Shown here: positions 21,301 to 28,124 of the stretch, piece by piece
Numbering within the stretch: position 1 is the stretch's first letter
Layout of the letters: each line of letters starts with the position of its first letter
Translations under genes and position numbers: made by a program
From: Cytophagaceae bacterium ABcell3
GTDB taxonomy: Bacteria > Bacteroidota > Bacteroidia > Cytophagales > Cytophagaceae
Direction: 5' to 3'
Assembly (NCBI GenBank): GCA_030913385.1
Contig: CP133159.1
Coordinates: forward strand, 1,200,584 to 1,264,583
DNA length: 64,000 nt
The notes under the pieces: generated by a model
What the model saw: the letters and a program-made list of their open reading frames with translations, nothing else
Told to the model about the DNA's origin: nothing
Database searches by the model: none

Positions 21301-24300
21301 TTGAACAGGATCAAATCCAGTAAATTCTATACCCCTGAGGCAAGCACAGGGCAGGTCAATTGGGAGCTTCAGGCCAACCGGTTCAGCACCACCTATTCTT
21401 ACGATGGGAATGGAAACCTTTACCACCTGGGGCGCCATGGCAGGGACAACCTGATAGACAACCTACGGTACGAATACTATGGCGAAGGTACAGCGGATGC
21501 CAAAAACATGCTGAAACGGGTGACCGACGAGCACGATGTGGCCGGAAACGGCATGGAAAACGACCTGAAAGGCACCATTACCTATAAATATGACCGGAAG
21601 GGCAACTTGGTGGCAGAGACAGGAGAGCACCGTTTTATTGACCTTAACGGCGATGGTGAGCTGGAAAGCCATGAAGAATTTGTGTCCACCAAATTAATGG
21701 AATGGGATACCTATGGAAAGATTTCGGCTGTGTATGATTACCTGGAAAATGTGCAGGATAACAGCAGGATTAGGTATGTCCACTACTTTACCTATGATGC
21801 CACAGGCAACCGGATTTCCAAGCAAGAGATCAAACAAGAAAATTATGAGGGGGCTGCACCGGTTATTGCCGGCGATGGGCCGCACCTTGAAAACTATTAT
21901 GAGCTTATTGCGGCTGCCCGTGGAGAACACAGCCCCTTGGAAGAGGTGAAAACCACGTACTATGTGCGGGATGCTTCTGGCAATGTGATGAGCGTGTACA
22001 AACGGCGCATAGAGGCCGGAGAGGTGCCTGATACCTATCTGGCAAGGTTTTCCCTGGAAGAGCAGCCTATTTATGGCAGCAGTAGGATTGGGCAACATAC
22101 CCCTAACAAAGACATGGGCGAGGTGGCATTTACTGCCGGTGAGTTTAATGGCCTTAGCCTGAACGCCATGCCAAGGGCGGCAAGGGCTACGCTCCAAAAC
22201 TGGTTGACCGCCTCTAACCGCATCAGCGAAATAGATGGACAGCAGTCTTGCGCCTGCCGTATAGACCGGATAGACTTTGGTGGAGGCGATGTTGAACCGA
22301 AGGGCAGCTTTATGGGTTACAACACCAATAATATAGCCGTAGCGGAAGACTATGACGGCCACTTGCAGTTCTATACTGCTACCACCGAAAGTTACATGGG
22401 TAGCGAAAACCCGGTAATGCTGGTTTTTGACAGGGACGGCAAACTGATGGAGAACAGCTATGGCATGATCTCTTCGGCCAAAGGCAAGTCTATTGTCATG
22501 CAGTCTCCGGAAAGGAGCCAGTGGTATTATATCTTTACAACCAGTGAGCAAGGTGTTCCGTACTACCATATCGTGGATATGTCTGCCCAAGGCTATGGAA
22601 CCACCCTCGGTGCGGCAGGAAGGGTCATCAGCAAAAATAATGTGCTGGATGCTAGTGGCCAATATACCTATGGCAGACATTTTACGTTCATTGAGGACAG
22701 GATCAGTAACGAAGGTATTGTTTACGCCGTACGCTACCGTGCACCAGAAACGGCAGACGAGCCGGGACTGGCACAGCTGGTATACTTTGAGCTGAGGCAA
22801 GGCGAAATGTCAGCACCAGTACTCTTGACTGGCTTTGAAAGTTACGATGCAGAAGGGGCTGGCGAACTTACCCTTTCTGAAGACGGTCGCATTCTTGCTT
22901 ATTTCAATAGAAAACAGCATATTGCAGGCTTTGGGTACCAGTCCATAAGCATAGAACGCTTAGAGCTGGAAGCCGATCACCGGACCGCCACCGTACTTAG
23001 CCCTATTAGCGGTACACTGGCAGGAACTGACGACAAAGGTAGCGTCGACTTTAGTGGCGATGGCAACATGTTGTACTATAACCAACATGGTCTGTACATC
23101 CACAACCTTACCGGCAGCCAGTCCAATATTTGGGCTTGGGGCAGCAGTACACAGTCGGCACTTGAAGGCGGTGCGTATGGTGATGTGCGGCGACAAGGCG
23201 AAGTGTACATTGGTTCACGCAACGAAACACAGTTGAAAGACGTACTTGCGGGAGGCATTACACTGCCAGACGGAGACGGTTTTGGTCTTTCGGGTTATTT
23301 GCCGGTACAAGGCTACCGGATCAGGCCTGCAGGGCGCGAAGTGTTTACCAGGGAAGTGGGCAGGAAAGTATATGAACTTGCAGATCATTTGGGCAATGTC
23401 CAGGTAGTGATCAATGACATGCGGATGATGGTGGAGGTGCAGACAGCTTCGGGCAATGCCGTATGGGAAGACAGAGTGGCCATAGTGTCATCGAATGAGT
23501 ATTATCCATTCGGTATGATGATGTCCACCAGGTCGTACAGCAGTTCGAGCTATAGGTATGGGTTTAACGGACAGGAAAAGGACGACGAGATATCAGGCTC
23601 TGGGAACAGTTGTGTATTTACCTTCAGAGTCCATGATGCACGATTAGGAAGGTTTTTATCTGTGGATCCATTATCGTCGACTTATCCATGGAATTCTCCA
23701 TATTCATTTGCAGAAAGCAGTCCAATTGCTTTTATAGATTTGGAAGGATTGGAAAGGTATTATGCTCCAAATGGCGATCATTTAGGCACATATGGTACTT
23801 CAACGGAAATTAGAGTGGTTAAGCAAGATTATGTAGAAGCAGCATCTGATATGTTAAGAAATCCGCAAAATTATACTGAAGGTACTTTAACTTATTTCTT
23901 ATCAGGTGCATTAAGTGTTTCCTTAAGCGGATATGCAGAAGATGTGACTGATGTATTAAATGATGCTCCATTACAAACATGGGCAAATAATGGTCAAAAT
24001 TGTAATACTGCTGCCAGGGCACAAATGACTGATGCTGGTGTAACGACATATGGATCAAGTAATGTGATTCAAACAGATGTAAATAATACTGCACAGACAT
24101 CCTATCAAAATTCAGCAGGTGTAACTGTTAACAGACCTCAACTGTCGGAAAATAAAGCTGGAGGGGCAATTTATGTAATGACTCAATTAAAATCAGGTAA
24201 TCCGGTAATGGTAGGAGTAAAAGAATCAACTAGTACATCAACTTACATTGATGTGTATAATATTAATGCTTTAACAGGCCATTTTATAGTTATATCTGGT

Positions 24301-24486
24301 ATGAGCGTTGATGCTAATGGCAATATCACTTTCAGATATTATGATAATGCCTCTCCGGCAACAGGTAAAAGCTTAGATAATCAACTTCAATTAAATACTA
24401 CAACAGGAGCTATGCGTGATGATTCAGATATACCTGTAGGTGGAGTTGAAAGTTATGAAGTAAGTGAAGTTAGGACTAATCAATAA
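15394..24486 (+). CDS. 3,030-aa adhesin-RHS fusion with C-terminal papain-like cysteine-peptidase tip
   Basis: Signal peptide (1-~22). Domains in order: a right-handed beta-helix with repeated 'IGT(D/N)..GT..L.N..GI' units (~130-590); a PKD domain (YHWDFGDGHTF at ~725) and a second PKD-like unit (~865-945); SprB-like Cys-rich repeats (~1035-1370); RHS/YD repeats beginning YYYDRAGNLTKTVPPQGV (~1575); a propeller-like insert (~2300-2570); the RHS-associated core with YYPFGMMM (~2701), ARLGRFLSVDPL and PWNSPYSFAESSPIAFIDLEG; then a 245-aa variable tip. The tip has NGQNCNTAA (Cys2870), LTGHFIVISG (His2963) and FRYYDNAS (Asp2984), the Cys-His-Asp order of papain-fold peptidases. Codons become visibly AT-rich from about 23,700, as expected for an exchangeable tip. 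An immunity candidate follows after 11 bp. Confidence 0.8.
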   Translation: MNTRFLCLFFMLAFNSLAGLALSPATLGDCNTPCNIPAGVTGFSHCLVVTNGGDNPDLESADEPCDGTLRWAILKANTLTGGTYIKIEVAEFESITSLPAIERKVYLHGLPGMARPNSIIKLTEGSDGSIVKDCNFFELYFDNTSGIQIYNTKLALFDAKYASGIEIYESNITHIELENCQQVTVGSIGGGNIIGSIESKHSGGFVFQGNFIGNDGTSRIESAGGPIRLEDCNNVMIGGSVPGASNVIGGGSFRDLVLQSCTDVSVLGNKIGTNAAGTDGFNSVEAIYLSACTDITIGGTGENEGNLISDHRAKGIFIASGNTNLYIRGNKIGTDITGTKPLPNKDGIAFHTSGGSSNNTNIVIEGNLLSGNTSNGIWMINESGSVKVRNNIIGLTADGNTALANENCGILVDYCSGDIEIGAPGAGNTISGHQPGEDFRNQNGYGILLKNSSNTKIRANRIGTDISGTVAIGNYDGINISATSENNTIGGTSEAGNIIAGNHNGIYVTWGSRNNEIIGNHIGITAEGSILPNENGIYFDGVNQNKVGLVGAGNTVAGNRYNGIVVAGNNQTTISGNSIYESGKAISLVNNGNDNKEAPDIEFADVSSDRLLTVSGTAGNGDIVELFTSDASGLHAYEYLGRVSADNNTGEWEISIFDFNSPRGYVVATATSTGAYSSPGSTSELSKPYSVPVFVPEIRAFFTYVSSCENKTVNFEPLYDQSGASYHWDFGDGHTFRGRIASHTYEEEEKYNVTLTVRVGEHSHSEAREVLVGAPRADFDISDACLGQPAIPVNVHEGYSSYNWTVYDMDGEVVDHQENDRPQFLFSEKGQFRIVLEVVVNNGGETCRATEERTLEVNDGVQARIDYFTQNACIDAEALFTAVRVRDAHYSWTSTGPSGLTETFSSRREARHRFTEAGNHKVTLTVSNGGCQSTAEGYVRVAPRPDLSLAPHEDIFLCAGGGTVSLPRVTVRQTNGEFRIRWSRLDPLSGEEKFVGGQRDQVVSHAGTYYVRVENACGLSEPLSVQVDEKMPPVAAVEQLSPETCKGAQDGSAKVSVDLSGSEGSQFEIRWSSLDADAGINQSVRENLGAGNHYIKVTDRNGCVSVHTLTIEDASPAVSVRTEASSCEGNTGVAHAEVTGGAPSFNYQWFAGNSTEPISENTDGSLVDCAPGRYRVVVTDGNNCTVNASGHLGRMSTDLRVKTSPSCGDSEVKVTAEAVLYGGAENNTDPSLFAWNWQRREGPDYVPVESTGGAEIYLGPGDYRLEVTSSGCSNQQEFTIDRGDEIELTAEEVSAPQCRTGRASIIALASGGVTPLQYSWREVGNEEVLSVSARYEEAVADQTYEVEVTDKRGCTRTAEVSTGVLPVYAVEWKQPQSGLPCEAEVVFRKDGVVQYNDNSEYRYQWQVIRKDNNYEIDPGEVDVDVPLTEEGTLKPWFYVLTVKETRYVEGINHEPWKAYELPAGKYMVTVQDENGCFARTSEIYEVHPPSPKYFAVSFAWKKPDMDIEPEDVGDYKEEIAEAAAQMQRDILEKTDQCLASAEETAAGTLGEFCYHEDAVKDQLTISYSLDYYHYTLYYYDRAGNLTKTVPPQGVKPLDEEEVQAHIDHRKNGGMAELANPEHAMATEYTYNSLDQLVEQETPDGGITRFIYDHVGRLRFSQNDEQALPIEGQTRFSYTKYDKLGRVIEVGEHSGSTSFEDLRELAHEYNEEDAFMSFPAEGNHEITRTYYTFPSENISYYGQRPRFLKNNVSYVIRDKDGDFDTKEDQSRTHYSYDPHGNVEWLVQEVPGLGRQYLKYEYELVSGNVTEVRYNERGEDAFYHRYEYDADNRILAVHTSADGTVWEQDGNYEYYDHGPLKTAGIGHDKLQELNYTYTIHGWLKAVNNPHEGEVAQNGYVKDVFAFSLGYYRGDFKSGNNSLNQLHGSFEKELFNGNISSWTSFKALDLPQNGGSEQFKDGLTAREFSYDQLNRIKSSKFYTPEASTGQVNWELQANRFSTTYSYDGNGNLYHLGRHGRDNLIDNLRYEYYGEGTADAKNMLKRVTDEHDVAGNGMENDLKGTITYKYDRKGNLVAETGEHRFIDLNGDGELESHEEFVSTKLMEWDTYGKISAVYDYLENVQDNSRIRYVHYFTYDATGNRISKQEIKQENYEGAAPVIAGDGPHLENYYELIAAARGEHSPLEEVKTTYYVRDASGNVMSVYKRRIEAGEVPDTYLARFSLEEQPIYGSSRIGQHTPNKDMGEVAFTAGEFNGLSLNAMPRAARATLQNWLTASNRISEIDGQQSCACRIDRIDFGGGDVEPKGSFMGYNTNNIAVAEDYDGHLQFYTATTESYMGSENPVMLVFDRDGKLMENSYGMISSAKGKSIVMQSPERSQWYYIFTTSEQGVPYYHIVDMSAQGYGTTLGAAGRVISKNNVLDASGQYTYGRHFTFIEDRISNEGIVYAVRYRAPETADEPGLAQLVYFELRQGEMSAPVLLTGFESYDAEGAGELTLSEDGRILAYFNRKQHIAGFGYQSISIERLELEADHRTATVLSPISGTLAGTDDKGSVDFSGDGNMLYYNQHGLYIHNLTGSQSNIWAWGSSTQSALEGGAYGDVRRQGEVYIGSRNETQLKDVLAGGITLPDGDGFGLSGYLPVQGYRIRPAGREVFTREVGRKVYELADHLGNVQVVINDMRMMVEVQTASGNAVWEDRVAIVSSNEYYPFGMMMSTRSYSSSSYRYGFNGQEKDDEISGSGNSCVFTFRVHDARLGRFLSVDPLSSTYPWNSPYSFAESSPIAFIDLEGLERYYAPNGDHLGTYGTSTEIRVVKQDYVEAASDMLRNPQNYTEGTLTYFLSGALSVSLSGYAEDVTDVLNDAPLQTWANNGQNCNTAARAQMTDAGVTTYGSSNVIQTDVNNTAQTSYQNSAGVTVNRPQLSENKAGGAIYVMTQLKSGNPVMVGVKESTSTSTYIDVYNINALTGHFIVISGMSVDANGNITFRYYDNASPATGKSLDNQLQLNTTTGAMRDDSDIPVGGVESYEVSEVRTNQ

Positions 24487-24497
24487 TAAAGGTTCAA

Positions 24498-25139
24498 ATG
24501 GTTAAAGGTTTTATATTATGCCTATATATTGTGTTTTTTTTGCTTGGTTGCAGTTCTGTAAATGACGAGCCAAAAATTAAAAGCAATTGGGTTTCTTTAG
24601 AATATTTAAACTGTATTAAGGCTAAATCTCCTTGTGATTGTCTTAGTCTAATTTCAAATTCTTATTTAATTTTCGACTCTCTAAAGTCTGTAAATGTATT
24701 TGGGCAATATGTTGAACCTCAATTTTATGAAATTAAAACTATTAATCTTGATCCTTATGTTGTTGTAGGTGGTGATACTGTTTTTTTTAAGTTTACTGAT
24801 TGGTATGATACCTTATGGTTTAATAACAACACTTTTATCTCCAATGATAGTTGGGAGGTACTTAATGATAGTTTTTTTGAAAAGATAAATGGAGACTATT
24901 TTGTTGAAAAATACTCAGACCATATTCGGGGCTTGTATAATCTGGATTCTATAAGGGTTATTTGTAATTCTTATAGTGGCATTCATTTTCTTAAAACTGG
25001 TAAATCTTGTAAACAGCAAGACTTAATTAATTATACGGCTGATAGTATATTTGTGTATAACTTCATAAATAATTGTGATTATAAAAGTGTAAATAGAAAA
25101 TTAGAAAAAGAATTAATTGCTGCTTTTCCGCGGCGCTAA
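24498..25139 (+). CDS. Candidate immunity lipoprotein for the papain-like tip
   Basis: 213 aa. MVKGFILCLYIVFFLLGCSS gives a lipoprotein signal with Cys18. The mature protein is AT-rich in codon use, has several Cys (CIKAKSPCDC, CNNC-like tail NNCDYKS) and no family I recognise. It starts 11 bp after the stop of the RHS gene that ends in a toxin-like tip, the classical position of an immunity gene (established for RHS/polymorphic toxins). A membrane-anchored immunity protein implies that the cognate toxin acts in the periplasm or at the envelope; that is inference. The 3' end lies directly at a recombination junction (see the relic starting at 25,117), so its last residues may not be original. 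Confidence 0.65.
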   Translation: MVKGFILCLYIVFFLLGCSSVNDEPKIKSNWVSLEYLNCIKAKSPCDCLSLISNSYLIFDSLKSVNVFGQYVEPQFYEIKTINLDPYVVVGGDTVFFKFTDWYDTLWFNNNTFISNDSWEVLNDSFFEKINGDYFVEKYSDHIRGLYNLDSIRVICNSYSGIHFLKTGKSCKQQDLINYTADSIFVYNFINNCDYKSVNRKLEKELIAAFPRR

Positions 25140-25236
25140 TCCTGATCAGGAAATAGCTGATAACTTCACAGTACAGAAAGAAGGTCGACAATTTAAAGTA
25201 GTTGTTCGTGAAGGAGTAGGAGCTTCTTCCCGTTAG
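25117..25236 (+). pseudogene. Relic of the C-terminus of another protein (possible lost RHS tip)
   Basis: In a frame different from both neighbours, about 39 codons are open and end in TAG at 25,234. They read like a protein tail, including ANPDQEIADNFTVQKEGRQ and VVVREGVGASSR. It overlaps the last codons of the immunity lipoprotein and stops just where RHS-core homology resumes in a third frame. I interpret it as the end of a displaced tip or immunity gene. It is short, so chance is possible. Confidence 0.35.
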
Positions 25237-26138
25237 CGCCTGAATATCCTTGGAATTCACCTTATGCTTTTAGCGAAAATAGAGTTATTGATGGTATTGA
25301 ATTGGAATGGCTGGAATATGTTTCTGTAAATGATGCAGGTATTGATCCTGAGCAACACAGAAATGATGACGGTACATATAGTTTTTCATTGGGCGATCAA
25401 ACTTTTGATAATGTATCTATGATTGATATTAACGGAAGTCAATGTCAATATTTTGATTTAGGTCAGCATATGTATTATGGAAATGATGGATGGAGTGCGG
25501 AAGGAACGAGAGCAGAACAATTAACTGAAGAAACGAGAGTAGGATTAAGGCTTATAAGTAATATTGAAAGCTTACCACAAACACCTGCTGGATATAGCGC
25601 TCCTCCATTGTGGTCTAATCCTGGACAATCTTGGGCGGTAGCAAATCAATATCAAAACTGTCAAGGTATGTGTTTTGCTGTTTCTATGGCAAGAATCAAC
25701 CAAGCTTTTGCTGATGAAGGGATAAACAATGCAATTAGTCTGAATACAAGAACTGTTGATTATAGGTTGTCGGGAACAATATTACATAGTATACCTAATC
25801 AGTACAGGGGGTACGGAGTAGGTGGGGCACTTGCTAATAATGGGTATGGAGCTTTAGTTGACAATGACGGAGTTTGGTTAGGTCAGTTACAAAAAGGGGC
25901 AGCATTGCAATACTGGAATAGTTATGATACTTTCCAAGCCGCAAATCAAAATAATTTTGCAAATGGAGGACATAGCATTATTTTCAATCATTATAATTTT
26001 GATTCAAATGGAAATATAACAGGATTTAGCTATATGGATTACAATGGGGCGGGGTCTATAAATTACAGTAATGGGGCTGCTACCACTCGTTATGGTGCTC
26101 AAGTTATAGTTGTTGGTGCTAATCCAATAGATCCATAA
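25212..26138 (+). pseudogene. Orphan RHS core-tail plus second papain-like toxin tip (silent cassette)
   Basis: The open frame starts after a TGA at 25,209 without a good start codon; the first start-like codon is TTG at 25,302. It begins inside the conserved end of an RHS core: PLAPEYPWNSPYAFSENRVI then DGIELE, matching PWNSPYSFAESSPIAFIDLE of the full-length gene. The attached tip differs in sequence from the first one but has the same catalytic layout, numbered from 25,302: NCQGMCFAVSMARI (Cys124, papain-like 'Q..CFA'), GGHSIIFNHY (His224) and FSYMDYNGAG (Asp246). The His-Asp segment parallels the first tip, including 'D(A/S)NGNIT'. Orphan tips of this kind are stored next to RHS genes and can be recombined onto the main gene (established for E. 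coli and other RHS loci). Without a start or export signal it is probably not expressed alone. Confidence 0.7.
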
Positions 26139-26161
26139 AGGAAGATAGAGCTTGAAAAAAT

Positions 26162-26725
26162 ATGATAAAAAAAATAATTATTGGTTTGATTTTAGCTAGC
26201 ACACCGCTTTTATTCGGGTTTGTTTACGTTGACGATATAATGTTTTTGGGAAAGAAAACTTGTGAAACGAATGTTCAGGTTGAAAAAATATTTGAGAAGG
26301 GAAATGAGGGTGTATTAAAGAAATACTTTTGTTCAGAAAGTGTTATGTCAGCTAATACGATAACTGTTTGTGGTTCTAATGTAAAAGAGCCTTTTCAAGG
26401 GGATACGATTGTCAACTTAAATGAATCTTATTTAGATATAGAATATGAAGATGATTATGCAGATGTTTCATATGATAAGCTTCTTAATTACTGTGAATCA
26501 AGAACTTTTGATAACCTAAAAGAAAATAGACTGTTTGGCTTTTTTAAACCTGGTAAGGTTATATGCTTAGATACTAAAGGAAAAAGTTTAAGAGTTATTT
26601 CTTTTAACACCTGTGCTAATATGTCCAAATTAAATAAAATAATTAATTGTTTAAAAGCTGATACAAAGTACAACAAGGCTTTTGCTGTTAGATGTGGCGG
26701 GATGGATTTAGTTAAAATAAAATAA
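26162..26725 (+). CDS. Candidate immunity protein for the orphan tip, exported
   Basis: 187 aa with ATG 23 bp after the orphan tip stop. The N-terminus MIKKIIIGLILASTPLLFGF is a signal peptide or membrane anchor. The mature part has six Cys (for example KKTCETN, KKYFCSE, ITVCGSN, NTCANMS) and no recognised domain. Position after an RHS tip and AT-rich codon use fit an immunity gene. Like the first immunity candidate it is exported, in agreement with the two tips being of the same peptidase type. An RHS-core scar follows 7 bp after its stop, so the tip and immunity gene form a complete exchangeable cassette. Confidence 0.6.
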   Translation: MIKKIIIGLILASTPLLFGFVYVDDIMFLGKKTCETNVQVEKIFEKGNEGVLKKYFCSESVMSANTITVCGSNVKEPFQGDTIVNLNESYLDIEYEDDYADVSYDKLLNYCESRTFDNLKENRLFGFFKPGKVICLDTKGKSLRVISFNTCANMSKLNKIINCLKADTKYNKAFAVRCGGMDLVKIK

Positions 26726-26732
26726 CAAGACT

Positions 26733-26771
26733 GATGCAAGAATAGGTAGGTTCTTGTCAGTTGATCCGCTA
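26733..26771 (+). pseudogene. RHS-core scar (DARIGRFLSVDPL)
   Basis: Thirteen codons read DARIGRFLSVDPL, the strongly conserved line of RHS-associated cores; the intact gene here has HDARLGRFLSVDPL. It is in frame with nothing upstream and soon runs into repeat DNA. It marks the downstream edge of the orphan tip and immunity cassette, or the place where a further tip was once attached. Confidence 0.75.
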
Positions 26772-26871
26772 CCGGGCCCCACTGGTCTAAGACTAGCGAT
26801 AGCGTATCTTAGACCTAAAACATTGCAAGCTTGTAGCTTGCGTAACGAGAGTTGAGAAAAAAAGAAAATGA

Positions 26872-26911
26872 GAAACCGGAAGGTCTTTTTGAGAGGCTTT
26901 CCGGTTTTTTT
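26872..26911 (+). terminator. Intrinsic terminator after the RHS tip/immunity array
   Basis: An AAACCGGAAGG arm pairs with CCTTTCCGGTTT-like sequence across a short T-rich loop (some G-T pairs) and is followed by seven T residues. A related hairpin occurs near 48,290. It is placed to end transcription of the 25-26.7 kb cassette. Confidence 0.7.
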
Positions 26912-26947
26912 GTCTGAATCAGAATTTTCAGGATTATAGAATTAATC

Positions 26948-27331
26948 CCGCTAATCCCACAATAATTTAATAAACCAACCTTCGTTACAACGAAGTTTCG
27001 GGTTAAAGTAAAGAGAAACAGGTATTTGTATTTCCTGTTTCTCTTTTCAACCTTAAACGCTCACTGTAGCTTGCAGCTACAGCAACATACTATCAGAAGC
27101 TACGGATATCTTGGTTTTCTTTTAGATCATTGTAAAAAAAGAAAAGATTATCATTTGCAAAAAGCTTTGTGTATGATGCCTTATCATGGTTTCCGGTTGC
27201 ATCTTGAGTATTTCGTCAATAATATACTTGTGTTCCGTAGCTGGAAGCTACGGTTATCAGTGAGAGGGAGTATTATTCGTGTAGCAGAAGCTACGGATAT
27301 CTTGGGAGGGGCCTTTGTTCCGTAGCTGGAA
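26948..27331 (+). repeat. 384-bp direct repeat, copy 1
   Basis: Nearly identical to 27,620-28,003; I found two mismatches by eye. It contains a TTCGTT..AACGAA palindrome, a terminator-like hairpin (AGAGAAACAGG / CCTGTTTCTCT followed by T residues at ~27,015-27,048), the 19-bp palindromes CTGTAGCTTGCAGCTACAG (27,064) and CCGTAGCTGGAAGCTACGG (27,235), and a ~98-bp piece (27,116-27,213) homologous to the reverse-strand gene at 28,364-28,466. The repeated 99-codon open frame inside is not a credible gene. Confidence 0.9.
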
Positions 27332-27432
27332 ACTGGGCTGGTTTGGTATATAAAGCAGAAGATTATACCTATTCCAGTGCCTCTGCATATGCTGGTATGG
27401 AAAGTATGCTTGAAATAGCTTATATATATTGA
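27331..27432 (+). pseudogene. Gene-tail relic captured between repeats
   Basis: Immediately after the 384-bp repeat, 33 codons read as a protein tail (NWAGLVYKAEDYTYSSASAY then AGMESMLEIAYIY) ending in TGA. There is no start codon. The family is unknown; it may be the end of a lost toxin or immunity gene. Confidence 0.35.
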
Positions 27433-27553
27433 ATAATTGTCTTTATCTTTTTTATATCCTGTTTCTCTTTCAACCTTAAACGCTCACTGTAGCCCTACGC
27501 TCACTGTAGCCTGTGGCTACAGAAACGTACTGCCAGACAAAGGGAGTATTATA

Positions 27554-27618
27554 GACTTTAGTGGCGATGGCAACATGTTGTACTATAACCAACATGGTCT
27601 GTACATCCACAACCTTAC
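27554..27618 (+). pseudogene. 65-bp exact copy of part of the RHS gene
   Basis: These 65 bases are identical to 23,047-23,111 inside the 3,030-aa RHS gene (encoding the DFSGDGNMLYYNQHGLYIHN region). It sits between a repeat remnant and the second 384-bp copy, so an RHS segment was duplicated into this array. Confidence 0.9.
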
Positions 27619-27619
27619 G

Positions 27620-28003
27620 CCGCTAATCCCACAATAATTTAATAAACCAACCTTCGTTACAACGAAGTTTCGGGTTAAAATAAAGAGAAACAGGTATTTG
27701 TATTTCCTGTTTCTCTTTTCAACCTTAAACGCTCACTGTAGCTTGCAGCTACAGCAACATACTATCAGAAGCTACGGATATCTTGGTTTCCTTTTAGATC
27801 ATTGTAAAAAAAGAAAAGATTATCATTTGCAAAAAGCTTTGTGTATGATGCCTTATCATGGTTTCCGGTTGCATCTTGAGTATTTCGTCAATAATATACT
27901 TGTGTTCCGTAGCTGGAAGCTACGGTTATCAGTGAGAGGGAGTATTATTCGTGTAGCAGAAGCTACGGATATCTTGGGAGGGGCCTTTGTTCCGTAGCTG
28001 GAA
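27620..28003 (+). repeat. 384-bp direct repeat, copy 2
   Basis: The second copy of the repeat at 26,948-27,331, offset by exactly 672 bp, with the same palindromes and the same embedded fragment of the neighbouring reverse-strand gene (27,788-27,885). Differences include A for G near 27,670 and C for T near 27,790. The stretch 28,004-28,124 holds further small palindromes of the same family, for example at 28,052-28,070 and 28,090-28,106, and no gene. Confidence 0.9.
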
Positions 28004-28124
28004 CTATGGATAGCTTGGAGGACAGATTTTAGCCTGCCCCCTCTACGCTCACTGTAGCTTGCAGCTACGGCAACGGCCGCATTGCTAAAGGTAGCTTGCG
28101 GCTACCAAACGAATTACCCTACGG

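Noticed and set aside
21694-22800. 368-aa antisense open frame within the RHS gene
   Set aside because: Long frames opposite GC-rich repeated YD codons are expected by chance; the plus-strand frame is a clear RHS protein.
4370-24486. T6SS-type RHS system
   Set aside because: No PAAR motif, VgrG, Hcp or Tss gene is seen, and all giants have Sec signal peptides.
27026-27997. Two identical 99-aa open frames (27,026-27,325 and 27,698-27,997)
   Set aside because: They lie wholly in the duplicated repeat, run through palindromes and an antisense gene fragment, and have no protein-like composition; their identity reflects the DNA duplication.
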